Assembly (NCBI RefSeq): GCF_030272615.1
Contig: NC_081412.1
Span: 23,404,432-23,468,431, forward strand
Direction of reading: 5' to 3'
Origin: Cryptomeria japonica
Lineage: Eukaryota; Streptophyta; Pinopsida; Cupressales; Cupressaceae
DNA length: 64,000 nucleotides
The position numbers were made by a program, and so were the translations under genes. Positions 12,367-23,631 of this stretch are shown here, piece by piece; positions within the stretch are counted from its first letter, which is position 1; every line of letters starts with the position of its first letter. Under the pieces are notes generated by a model. That model was not told the origin of the DNA. It worked only from the letters and a program-made list of their open reading frames with translations, and did no database searches.

Positions 12367-13626
12367 TCACAGTTTTATGTCGGATAAACCTCCATCAATG
12401 ATCAATACAACTCTCCAGATCTCTTTCCAGATCTCTTCTGAGGAATATGCAATATTTGCAATGAATTTTCCAACCCCTAAGGCGTATGCCTCAGTACCAG
12501 TTGAATTTCTTGCTGGTGCAGGAATACTTTGTTCTACCGGTGGAGTCACTGGTGTAGTTGCTGGTGTAGTTGCATCTCCACTTGGTTCTTCAGACTTTCT
12601 AACCCATCTCTTGGTGTGATCTTGTTGTAATTCATCTACCTTCTGCTTTCCTTTGTCATTGCTAACCGGTTTCATCTTGCTTCTACAGTACTTAGCAATA
12701 TGACCTATTTTCTTGCAAGCATAACATGTAACATTGTTCTTTTGAATTTATTTGACATATACGGTGCCATTCCTTAACCTACATTGATTAGGAAAAATTC
12801 CAAAATTTCCATATCCATGACATTTAACATTCATTCTGCAATCTTTTGACTTATGACCATATTTCTTGCAATTTGTTCATTGATCGGGAACTGAATTGTA
12901 GTTTTGATTTGCTCTATTTCTACATTGTTTAGCCATATGCCCAAATTTATTACAAACAAAACATCTACCATTGAATTTGTAAGCATTAGATTGCCTTACC
13001 AGTTTCCTCTGGTCTGATGAGTTCTGCATACCGATTGTCTGATCTTCATTTGCAGTACCGGAGCTTTCGCCATGTAGAAATTCAAGTCTAGAATCTTCAC
13101 TCTGCCTTTGTCTTTTCAATAAATCATCCAACTGTGCAGCACTAATCCTTAATTTTTCTTTATACTCACTTGCAGTAGTTAGATCATCTTTTAGAGTCAT
13201 TGTTAGTCTTTACAGGTCTTGTTCATTATTCTGGGATTGTACCAAATCATTTCTTAACAGATTATTCTCATGAGCCAATCTGCCACATTCTTTAAATTTG
13301 TTCTTCGGAGATACATCAAAATTTTCTTCCTTCTTCTTTATGTCCTCAATATCTTTTGACATCCTCATAGTCAGGTCTTGCATTTCATTCTTCATGAGCA
13401 TGTTAGCTTGACTCGGTTTATGACATTGTTCCTTAAGTGCATTTTTCTCTTCATCATCGTGGTTTTGTAAAAGTTCTTTCCTCCTAGCTTGAGCTAATGA
13501 TAGCCTTTCGTGCAGAACAAGAATGAATTCATTAGTAGAATTCAATTCATCTTGCAACTTTAAGTTCTTCATCCTTTTAGCATCATAATCCTTAAGTGCC
13601 ATCTCAAGTTGATTCTCCATAGCCAT
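12367..13626 (-). pseudogene. Array ORF1, copy 1: coiled-coil/zinc-knuckle Gag-like protein
   Basis: One minus-strand frame of about 420 codons starts at an ATG (13626) some 60 bases after the primer site. It opens with a long charged coiled coil (to about residue 215), then CCHC knuckles: CFVCNKFGHMAKQC; a second with its first Cys codon position occupied by TGA (12877-12879); a decayed third (CHGYGNFGIFPNQC); and CYACKKIGHIAKYC. A Pro/Thr-rich tail follows. Other in-frame stops lie near 13210 and 12750. No UBN2-type capsid domain precedes the knuckles, so this resembles only the nucleocapsid half of a Copia Gag. RNA binding is inferred from the knuckles. Confidence 0.75.
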
Positions 13627-13685
13627 GTTCAATGATTCTGATTTCAGGATCTTCCTCAAGCTGTTAAAGTTCCTCTGAGGCACCA

Positions 13686-13698
13686 GGCTCTGATACCA
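13686..13698 (-). promoter_or_regulatory. Primer binding site, internal region 1
   Basis: The minus strand reads TGGTATCAGAGCC two bases from the LTR end, an exact Met-type plant primer site. The corresponding sites of copy 2 (27980-27992) and copy 3 (41025-41037) each carry two changes. Confidence 0.85.
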
Positions 13699-13889
13699 AT
13701 TGTTGGAATACAATGAATCCAATAACACTGAGAGGGGGGGGTGAATCAGTGTTCTACTGGTGCAACAAGGTTTTAACCTTTTATAACATACACATATAAG
13801 CTAGTAAATAAAGAAACATATAATATGAAGTAAATAAACTAGCCACATGAATGGACACTGTAGTCACATAAATCTGTCCATTTTTTTTT

Positions 13890-15321
13890 ATATCAATAGC
13901 AGGTTTAAGATTTATATTGCTTGAAAGGAAAGTATACATGCCTTCAGCTACTCAGTAGCGAACTACAAAATGGGGTCTCACCCCTATAATAACAAAAAGA
14001 ACCCAAGATAGAATCCACACCAATGAAACCTACCATTCAGGATACATTCCTTACAATAGGGAATCCCCACCCAAAAAACCGACAACCTACAGGATACCAA
14101 CCTACCAGAACCAACCAAGGGCTTCCTTCTTGGAGAAGTTGGGAATGGCCTGACTGGGTCCTGCCTCGGGCAGCGCCATCCCGACACATGTCATGGTTCT
14201 CGACCATCCGCTTCGCAGCTCATTGTGATCCACAACCTTCGCACTCTTCCGCAGGATTTGGTGATGCACCAGCGGCAGCCCATCTTCACCAATTGGAGCC
14301 TATGACTTCATCGGTGTCTGCTTGCCACACAATTTTGCTCTCTCCACTGGTCCCAACTTCTGCACAAAGTCCACAATTTCCCGCCACCCATTCCTTGCAT
14401 CCTCCAACTGGGATTCCACTGAGCGAGAATCCGACCACACCACCAGGCGCTACACTGCATCATTCCCCCCGCCTAGGCGCCTCCATGATCCTTGCTCCAT
14501 TCTCAGACCCATTCCAATCTCCATGCATGCCACGACCTCTGCCAGGTCGCTCGACCATTTTGGTCTCATTACTAGGGATGCCACCTGCAACACCTCCTCC
14601 TTTGAACCTCCCACCATTAGAACCAGAGCCACGAAAATGACGAAATATCCAAATTTATTCACGGGTGACAGTCACCGTCCAGGAATTATTCCCCAAACAT
14701 CAGGTGAACAACCCTCCATAAATATTCCTCATCCACCCTAAAAAAATTCATCAGATGATTGCTTGAGATTATGCCTTGAAATGCAGGCATTTGGCCCTCT
14801 ATAAGTAGCAAAAAATTTGCTTCCATCCTTCCCCTAACTCACAACCAAAACACAACACTCACAAGAGCCAATACAATCCTCTACGTAATGCCAAAAAGGA
14901 AAACAAGGGCCTAAATAAACAATCTGCAGCCACTCAATACATTAATTTCGTCGCACACACCACCTCATACTACGCATCACCAACAAACCAAAATTCCATA
15001 GACTGACATCATTGCACCTGCACCGCCATAACTTGCTGCTAGTGCGATGAACACAAACCACGTGAGCCATCCCCACCCCTCCATCATGTGTGTCTAAAAT
15101 GGATCACACAAATCTCAACACCACGTCTTAGGTTTCCCTTTCAAACTCAAAGCACATTCATCCAAAATCTAAGGGACCCAAATCCCTTAAGTCTTCAAAG
15201 AAATTAAAATGATCAGCCAAGGAGCCATTTGCACCTACGTTCGAAAGCCTATCAGCCTCAACATTCTCTTCCCTTAGAACATGTGATACCTATAAATCCT
15301 CAAACCCATTGAGAAGGTTAT
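13890..15321 (-). other. LINE-1 3' untranslated region
   Basis: About 1.4 kb downstream of the RNase H stop. The open frames on the plus strand (for example 14023-14640, proline-rich) have no domain and look fortuitous. Confidence 0.5.
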
Positions 15322-18300
15322 TCATTCTTTTGATATGTTTATCCAGGTGCCAAGCCTCCATCCTACCCTAGCAATGTCATTCACCACTATCTGGGAGTCC
15401 CCTTCAAGATGAAGTTTTTTCACCTCCAATTTTTTTGCCAAAAGAATTGCTTTAATTTCCGCCTGACACTCAAATTCGTTGTTAGTACCATCCACCAATC
15501 TCTTTGCTCCAAGAGCAAGAATACCACCTTTCTCATCACGAGCTATGACCCCTGCACCAGAGATCCCGAGATTCCCCCTTGATGCCCCATCAAAGTTGAT
15601 CTTGGTCCATCCCCTGTCTGGCGGAATCCACACATGACTTTTATCACCCATCCTAGGAGGATAAGCCCTAAGAATCCCATTAGCAAGCTTGAATTTGATC
15701 AAAGGCCAACCCACCAGGATACCAACATTAAACTGAGTGAACGGGGTCTTTGCCAAATTTACCTAGGAAGCAACATTAGAGACTAATTCCGAAATTGCCT
15801 TCTCCAATCTGATCAGAAAATGCTCCATTGGTTTTGTTTTATCCTCAAAGAGTATTCAATTTCATTCTTTCCAAACTAACAATATTATTGTTGAAGGCAT
15901 GACCTTCTAAATTGCAGCAAAAGTTGAAGATTTGTACAAAACCGGCCACGATTCCAGCCAATCACGCAGATTCCCTGCTAACGACCCCTTCCAACTCAGC
16001 CTCTGCAACCCAAAGCGCCATGCTTCCTGGAAAAAATCACATCACAGGAGGAGATGATCCACATCTTCCTCCTCCTTCTTGCAAAGCACACAACAAAAGG
16101 GACCCGCAAACCCCATTCTTTTAAGTCTATCCCCGGTCAGAATCCGGTTGTTGCCCACCAGCGAAGAGAATGCACCTTCTTTGGGTAGACAAGCATTGTT
16201 CCAACATACCTTTGCTTCCCAATCCACCTTCTTGACATCTACCTCCAACAAGGCATACCCCAACTTGAAAGAGTAAATTCCACTCTTCACACCATACCAA
16301 ATGATTTAATCCTGCTCCCTATAACCCATCACCTCTCTGCTTCCTAGGATATTCCTCAACGTCCTTTGATCATCCTCCTCCAAATCCATATTGCTAGGAT
16401 CCTTCCAAGTCATTCGTTGTCCCAGATCGAATGAATCTTGGACCAGAAAATCACTCACTTTGTCTCCCCATTGTTGGATGGTCTTTTGAACAATCCGCTG
16501 AGGAGCCCCAACATCCAAGGATGGACATCCATCCCAAGAATCCTGCTAGAGACTAGCCTTATGACCATCTCCAATCAGCCAAGTCAGATGATTGGTCACC
16601 GGGCTTCTACAATTCACAAGAAAGTTCCAAAGGGCAGAACCTCTTTTGGGATTTTCAACCGTGAGAATCCTCTCCCTATCCCCATTGTCCAAGTACTTAG
16701 TCTGAAGAATACGTACCCATCTCTGCTTTGGGTTACTATACATCTACCATAGTAACTTCACCCCCATAGCTTCATTGATTAACTTCCAGTCATGGAACCC
16801 TGCACCTCCACCCCCTTTCGGTTTACAAACTTTATCCCAAGCCATTAAAGGAATTTTGTCCTGATCTTGTTTACCGTTCCGCAGAAATTTCCTCATTTTC
16901 TGTTGAATATTCTTGATCATCATGCCTGGAAGTTTGAAGCAAGCCATGGAGAAAATTGGCATTGCCGAGATTACTGATTTCAACATTAAAATACGACCGA
17001 CCAACGTGAGCCATTTACTTTTCCAACCCTCCATTTTTGCTTTACAACAATCAAGTAGTCCTTTCCAAATCTCCATCTTAGCCGCTCCAACAAAGAGCGG
17101 CCTACCAATAAACTTCCCAGGGAGCTGTCCAATTATGATACCAAAGAGTCTGGCAATGGCCCTCTGAGTACTAACTTCTGTGTGAAAAAAGAATATCTTC
17201 GACTTTTGCCAATTGACCTCCTGTCCAGTGGCCCAACTATATCTATCATGCATTTGTTTCATCACCGTTGCTTCTTGCATGGAAGCCACACCAAAAAGGC
17301 AAGTATCATCAGCAAACTGAGAATGTGTAGTCGTTTCCACCCCTCTAGCAATCTCAAAACCTTTCCACATCCCTTGAGATCGCTTTTTTGCAATCGATCG
17401 TCCTAAAACTTCCGGCAACAATATGAAAAGAAAGGGGAAGATGGGATCCCCCTGGTGAATACCCCGCGAGGTAGGAAAAAAACCTTGGGGGCTACCACTA
17501 ACTAAAATCAAAACATTGAACTGTATAATCATACTAGAAATCCACTTAATCCAACACTTACTGAAGCTGAACTTGGCAAGCATAGCCAAAAGAAAGGACC
17601 TGTCAACTCTGTTGTAGGCTTTTCAGATGTCCAGCTTCAGCATCATTCTTCTTTGTCTTCTCTTCATGGCCATATGAATCGCCTCATGAGCCACAATAAT
17701 CCCATCAACAATGTTCATCCACAGGGTGAAACCGCTCTGTTCACATGAAATAAGTTTTTCCAAGATCAATTTGAGTCTGTTGGCAGCAATTTTTGAAATG
17801 ATTTTGTATAGTATTACACAGTGAGATCGGTTGGAATTCCTCGAAGCCCATCAATTTATCTTTCTTTGGGATAAGCGCCACCAAAGTACAATTGAATTCT
17901 TTCAGGATAAATACCCTAGTCCTGGACTCTTCAACCACCGCCAACAGCTCGCCACCTAACAAATCCCCAAAAAACTAGCAAAAGAAAGCCTGAAAGCCGT
18001 TCGGACCCGATGCTTTCTCCCCACCAAGATCAAAAACAACTTCTTTCAGTTCCTTCAGAGAGACAGGATCCTCAAGCATCCAATTGTCCTCCCTAGAAAG
18101 TAATTGAGGGATCACAACCAAAAACTCCTCTTTCAATCTGTCCTGATCAATCCCACTCTTGTTCCATAAATTTCCAAAAAAAGCAACCACCTCCTAGTTA
18201 ATCCGGTCAGAATCCTCCGTCAAAGTACCATCCTTCATATGCAGAGATAAAATTCTATTAAGACATGTCTTAACCTTTACAGAACTATGGAAGAATTTTG

Positions 18301-19395
18301 TGTTTTTGTCTCCAGCTCTAATCCAATTCTCACGTGATTTTTGCCTCCAAAAAATCTCTTCCCTCTGCAATACTTCCCCATATCTACTGAGCAGGTCTTT
18401 CTTCCTGAGGTAGTCCACCTTGTCCATTCCCTCAGCAAGGACTTTCAAGTTTAGAGCCTCTATCTCGCCTTCAATCCTTCATTTCTCTTCAAAGATATTT
18501 CCAAATACAGTCTTGTTCCAGCTTTTCAGTTTCTGTTTAACATAGCTTAGCTTTTTAAAGAACTGAAAAGACAAGAATCCTTCAACCACAGGGGCCTCCT
18601 TCCACCATCGAACAACCTGATCTCTGAAGCCTTTCTCCCTTAGCCACATCTTTTCCACCTTAAAGGGGCATCTGAGCGGAGCTCCATCCTTCTGCAAAAC
18701 AAGTGAGACCGGGAAGTGATCTGAGCCAGAGATTGCCAAAACGTCCGCCTCAAAAATAAGGGGAACCAGGTTCCAATCCCCTACCAAAAAGAACCTATCA
18801 AGTTTCTCAGCTATGTTGGAGAAACCCAAACGCTATTAGTCCATGTAAAGTTCCCACCTTTAGCAGCCACTTCAAGCAAAGCATTAGAATACACAAAGGT
18901 CTAAAAATCGGATTGAATCCTGCACATCCTTCTCACCCCTCCATGCTTGTCCAAGTGGGAAAGAGTGGCATTGAAATCCCCCACAAAAATCGTTATGGCC
19001 GGCCTAATATCCTCTAAAGTATTGGTAATTTCCTTCCATAGCTGGCACTTATCCGTTGTTTTAATAGGACCATAAACAGTGATTAAGAAACTTGAGAAGT
19101 TGATAGTCTGTGACCTTACCTTTGCCAACTGCCAGTATTTAGAACTTGAGACTGCTTCCACTTTCACTAATTGGGGGTTCCACAAGATACCCAGGCCACC
19201 TGAAGCCCCCTTCGCATTAACAAAAAAACCAGACCATCTCTGTCTAACACCAAGAATCCTAGCCGCCTCTTCACTACCTAACTTAGTTTCCTGAATGTAA
19301 ATAACTTCTGGTTTCGCCTGATCAAATCCTCTTTTGATCATGCAATGCTTGTCAAGGACATTGCAGCCCCTAACATTCCATGTTAGGAACTTCAT
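15322..19395 (-). pseudogene. LINE-1 ORF2: endonuclease, reverse transcriptase, RNase H
   Basis: The N-terminal AP-endonuclease is at 19395-18901: MKFLTWNVRGCNVLDKHCM, later QETKLGS, YGP and VGDFNA. It ends early at a stop near 18901, then continues at 18829 with SGSDHFPVSL. The RT part includes KASGPNGF (near 18000), VALIPKK and QPISLCNT (17880-17820), and a 281-codon frame at 17589-16744 with GIHQGDP and the catalytic FADD (residues 92-95). A zf-RVT segment lies at 16290-16042 (CVLCKKEEEDVDHLL). The RNase H is at 15756-15322 (INFDGASRGN, ECQAEIKA, EGDSQIVVN). Frameshifts around 17800 and multiple stops make it non-functional. Confidence 0.85.
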
Positions 19396-19529
19396 TGCTG
19401 CCTAGGAGAGAACAAATCTCTCCCGGATCTAAGAAGTTTGGTCTGCCCCTTCATGTTGCTTGCTTCGTCCAGCAACTTCTATCTATTTTTCCTTCCCCTC
19501 ATACTCCCTTTAGTCGCCTTATTGGGATT

Positions 19530-21186
19530 TTATTTGGTCTGTTTGATGGTTCTTGTGTCTGTCTCCCCTACCTCTGCCGGCAACCCCAACGAATCATCAC
19601 TTAGGGCATCTTCATCTCCAGACTCCATCTCCAACAATTTCTCGTAATCCTCCTTGATCAGGGAGACATAAATATCTTTGAACCTTCCTGTCGTTACCTC
19701 TTCAAGCTGTGCAGCAAAGTCATAAGTCAGGGTCGCCAGTTGTCTCCCCATGGTTTCTGCAAAAGGTACCTCCCTTCCGGGCCCTAGGGGAGGAGGCGGC
19801 GGGAGAGGAAAGGAAACCCCACACTGCCTACCCCAGCCTGAGGTATGAGAACTAGGTCTGACTCTGAAATAGAGACAATCATTGGAATGAGACCGCCCCT
19901 AAGCACTTATCCACTTGCTGAAACCACGTGAGTCTCCCCGTCATATCTTGCCAAGAGCGAACCCCGATTTGATGCAGCCTCCCCTTCAAAAATTTTCTGG
20001 TTTGCAACATCTAAACCTATAGCAGGAACAATGACTGGGGGTTTGTCTACCAACTTAGACACCATTGCATCTTTGGAAACATCCATGGACACTTCTAGCC
20101 CATCCCTTCCTAAGTCGCATTGTAGGATCGTTGTGCTCGGGCAAACAACAGAGTCAATGACAGGAGCCGAATCTGTAAGTGTGACATCTGGCATGACCTT
20201 TAAAACTTTCAATGATTCTACCAATTGATCCTCCAGAGCTCTGTCTACCCTGCCTTTGCCTTTCTGTCCTACCATACATTCAAACTCCTCATGCCCCCAC
20301 TCACAGGACTTGCATTTCACCATGGTCTCTTCAACTTTTATCTCTTGCCTCCAAAAACCCTCAGGGGAGCGGATTTTAATGGCCTTGGGGAGTAAGGGGT
20401 GTGGTTTCCACATAATACAGATTCAAGCATACATACATGAGTCCAATTTGTCAATGACTTCATCTGATTTAATGAATCTCCCTAATTTGTCGCCGATTAC
20501 CTTGAAAACATTCTCCTTTCAGTAGTCATGCGGTAAGTTGTACAACCTAATCCATACAAGGATTTCCTCAATGGAGGCTTGCCGAGGATCAAAGTTGGGG
20601 ATCCAATTTTTAATGTAGAACCCTACTCCCATCATCATGAAAGACCCATTATACATAATTCTGGTTTTTTCAACTTCTGACACAACAATGATTAGGAAAA
20701 AGCCATTAGTTAGGGTTTTAATCTCAAAGTGGCTCCCCCATTCCTCATCAACCCATTTCCTAATCTTTGAAAAAGCAGGCCAATCTCCTCCCCACTTCAT
20801 TAAGAAATCTCTAGCATGCAAAACTTGAACCGATTCCTTCCAAGCCAGTGAATCAATATAGATGCTAATGGTTCTCTTTTCTGTCATCGTCGGTGCCTCC
20901 ACCATAATGGGTTTCTTAGTAGCTGTTGATTTTTTCTTCCAAAACCGCTCCTCAGTCTGCTTTTTACTCCACTTAGGGAAGTTCAGAATCTAGGAATGAC
21001 CCCATTTATTTTTGTCTGGCTTGAAAGAGATGCAGGCCTCACCAAAGCTGCCCTCGTCCCTCCTCCTTTGATCTGAACCCTGCTGCTGGAACTGGTTAGC
21101 ACGAGGTGGGAACCAGGACCATTGGTTGTCCAGGCATCGGGAGCCATCCTCCAAAGCTCACGACCGAAATCCGCTGCCTCCTGCAA
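19530..21186 (-). pseudogene. LINE-1 ORF1: DUF4283-type nucleic-acid-binding protein
   Basis: Split over 21186-20983, 20905-20519, 20413-19907 and 19751-19530 on the minus strand. The second piece has the plant LINE ORF1 pattern (ARDFLMKWGGDWPAFSKIRK, then FFLIIVVSEVEKTRIM, IKNWIPNFDPR and VWIRLYNLPHDY). This is the DUF4283 RNA-binding fold that precedes a Cys knuckle; a degenerate KCKSCEWGHEEFECM follows. ORF1 normally coats LINE RNA. In-frame stops separate the pieces. Confidence 0.75.
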
Positions 21187-21248
21187 ACCCTAACCTCCTC
21201 CTGCGCTCCATTTTTTTATGTGATATGTGCTATAAATCTTTCCATTTT

Positions 21249-22673
21249 AATTAAATGAATATTTTCTATTTATTTGATTAATAAACCCACTAGCCAATAG
21301 TTAATTAAATTAACATTTAATTAATTCATCCTCAAACATTCTCCTATTAATTAAATAAATTATTGAATTTAGTTTAATTAATTCATTACACCAAATTCAC
21401 AATTAATTAAATGAATAAATCTTATTTATTTAAATCCCCTTTCTTCTTTTAAATAAATAAATAAAACATTTATTTAAATCATTAAATCCCCCCCCCCCCC
21501 CCCACTTACATTCTCCTACAAATGCAAGTTGCAACCACAAGTTGAAATAAATTAATTTTATTTTAATTTAAATCCTATTTTCCCTCACCCACCAAATCCA
21601 CTTGCAATCCTAAATCCCCTTCTAGACCCTTCTAACCACTTTCTAATCATTCCTAATTAGCCTAATCCATCCCCTAAATATTGTCACATTCCTAAGCAAC
21701 TTGAAGTCACTTCTCAAAGACTCCAAAGTCTTTGAAAAGCATTTAATGTTTTATGTGTTCAACAAGCTAACCCCTAAAGTCTTCCAAACCACTAATGGCT
21801 CTTACATGACCATTAATGGCTCTTGCATAACCATTTATGGTTAAATCTACTTGTCTCCATGGTTAGAGACTTTACCTCTAACTCAACCCTCATTTAACCC
21901 ATGGGTCTCTTCAAGCATTTATTGCTTTGACCATGGATATCCTCACTAACTCTTGCACAAGAGTTTATCCATTGGATAAGGGCATTATTTATTAGATAAA
22001 TGGCTTTATTCTTTCAACTCAACATTAACCTTACCTCCCAAGTTAACCCTCAAGTCATGTCAAGCATTTAATGCTTATTCCCTCTCCTCTCAACCCATGT
22101 CTTGTTGACATTTATCATCCTGGGATTGGGTTGAAAGTCCTCACATGGATCTTAAGCCCTTCAATCATGGCCCTTGATGAGATTACTCAATTTCAACCCT
22201 CCATTGCTCCATTTTACCTGAAAACTTGTATGCATTTAACCTATAGTGAAATTTAGAGAGCATTTAGCATAAGCATTTACATTTACTCTTTTGCACTAAA
22301 ATCAATACTAGGTTAGATAATAATCTCATTTTCAACTTATTCATGTTTGCATTTTTATGAGCTTTTATTCACAATCTTGAACCTCCATAAGACATCCAAA
22401 AATAGTGCAAAAAGCTACTGAGAGCTACACTCATTTGGGAACTTGGAGAGGAGAGGAACAAGGGAGGAGTCACTATGAATGTTTTGGTCAGCATTTGGAG
22501 GATTTTAGAGTTTACCTATTTTGTATTTTCATGCTTTCCATTTCTTTTTTAGTATCTCTCTTGATATGCTTGATTAGGCTATTGTTTAAATTGTGATTTC
22601 TAACACTAACAATTGGTTTCTTGCTTGTTGCTTGTGTTTTTTATCCTAACAATCTCCTTTTTGCAAAGCATCA
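21249..22673. repeat. Right part of the split solo LTR
   Basis: Very AT-rich at first (repeated TTAATTAAAT words, 21249-21480), with a 16-base C run at 21488-21503 and three imperfect copies of an ATGGCTCTT(A/G)CATGACCATT-like motif at 21790-21842. No gene is seen. Confidence 0.5.
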
Positions 22674-23631
22674 AGCACCATAACACACATAATTTTATAC
22701 TTGGAAAACCTCAAAGAGGAAAAACCACAATGGGATTTGTGACCCACAATATCAATTCACTGGCCATATGAAAGATATTACATAGCATGGGGGCTTTCAC
22801 ATGCAGGAAGGCATGCTTCCTAGAGCACACCGCTTAACACGAAAGAGTCTCATTGACTACAAGCTTCTGTTGAGATAAAACAATAATTGTCAACTCACAA
22901 AATGCATGTGTAATGCCAAAAAGAGTTTTGGTTATAGCTCTACTCTGTACCGGTTCATAAACCCTGAACCCTTTGACGAGTATCTCCTTTCCTCCAAGAA
23001 TGCTTTACAAACCATCTACTGATCATTTCATTCTTTTACTTTCGCATACAAATGACCTACATACATATCCTTCACATTACTTTATTCTACTACCTTGTCG
23101 TATCTCAAAATGACCTAACAGACTGACTTATATACCCCCTACAAACAATATGCCTTATGTCGGTTACAATACATTACAAAAGATATTCAATGTCGGCTCT
23201 ATACAACAATTACAAAATGATTTACAAATAAAACTTTTCGGATCCCAGACTGATGTCGGCTTCACTGAAGTGTTGGATGTCGGTGTCGGTGATGACCCTA
23301 AATACTCCAATGCCGGTGTATGCCTCCAATGTCGGTATCTGCCAGTATATGTCTTCTATAGAATCTTGTTGCCATCAATGACAATATATGAATCCAATGA
23401 GTGTCAATTGCCAACAATCTCCCCCTTTGGCATTGATGGCAACACTCATGTGAAAAATGGATTCCCTGTCGGTTCAATTGAAACATGCTCCCTCTGAGCT
23501 GATTGACTATGTTTGCAATATACTCTCTGTCTGATATCCTCCCCTTAGGATTATATACATATTTTTCACATACATATACTCCCCCTTTGACATCAATGCC
23601 AAAGACTGGTAAAAGATAATTACTGATTACT

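Larger units (their letters stand above)
13885..21231 (-). mobile_element. LINE-1: nearly full-length plant LINE
   Basis: A 7.35-kb non-LTR retrotransposon on the minus strand. A 17-bp direct repeat with one mismatch flanks it: ATAAATCTGTCCATTTT at 13868-13884 and ATAAATCTTTCCATTTT at 21232-21248. A short oligo(A) lies at the 3' end (T run at 13881-13889 on plus). ORF1 (DUF4283 type) is followed by ORF2 with endonuclease, RT, zinc-binding and RNase H parts. Stops and shifts are scattered but domains are easily readable, so it is much younger than LINE-2. The 5' boundary is uncertain by about 10 bp. Confidence 0.85.
13859..22673. mobile_element. Solo LTR inside LTR B, itself split by LINE-1
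   Basis: Foreign sequence starting TGTAGTCACATAAATC and ending GCATCA. It is flanked by GACAC (13854-13858) and AGCAC (22674-22678), which both fit a decayed duplication of the AACAC found at this place in the sister LTRs. Without LINE-1 it is roughly 1.45 kb (13859-13884 joined to 21249-22673). It has no coding and no second LTR, so a solo LTR is the likeliest reading. The family is not assigned. Confidence 0.6.
13701..23416 (-). repeat. Array LTR B, split by nested insertions
   Basis: Begins TGTTGGAATACAATG and ends TTGCCAACA. The continuity with LTRs A, C and D breaks at 13859 and resumes at 22674. Removing the insert and its 5-bp duplication leaves about 896 bp, the length of its sisters. 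Its terminal hairpin (AACACTGA...TCAGTGTT, 13719-13752) is intact. Confidence 0.88.

Noticed and set aside
14023-14741. 205- and 139-codon plus ORFs, proline-rich
   Set aside because: They lie antisense in the LINE-1 3' untranslated region, overlap each other and show no domain.
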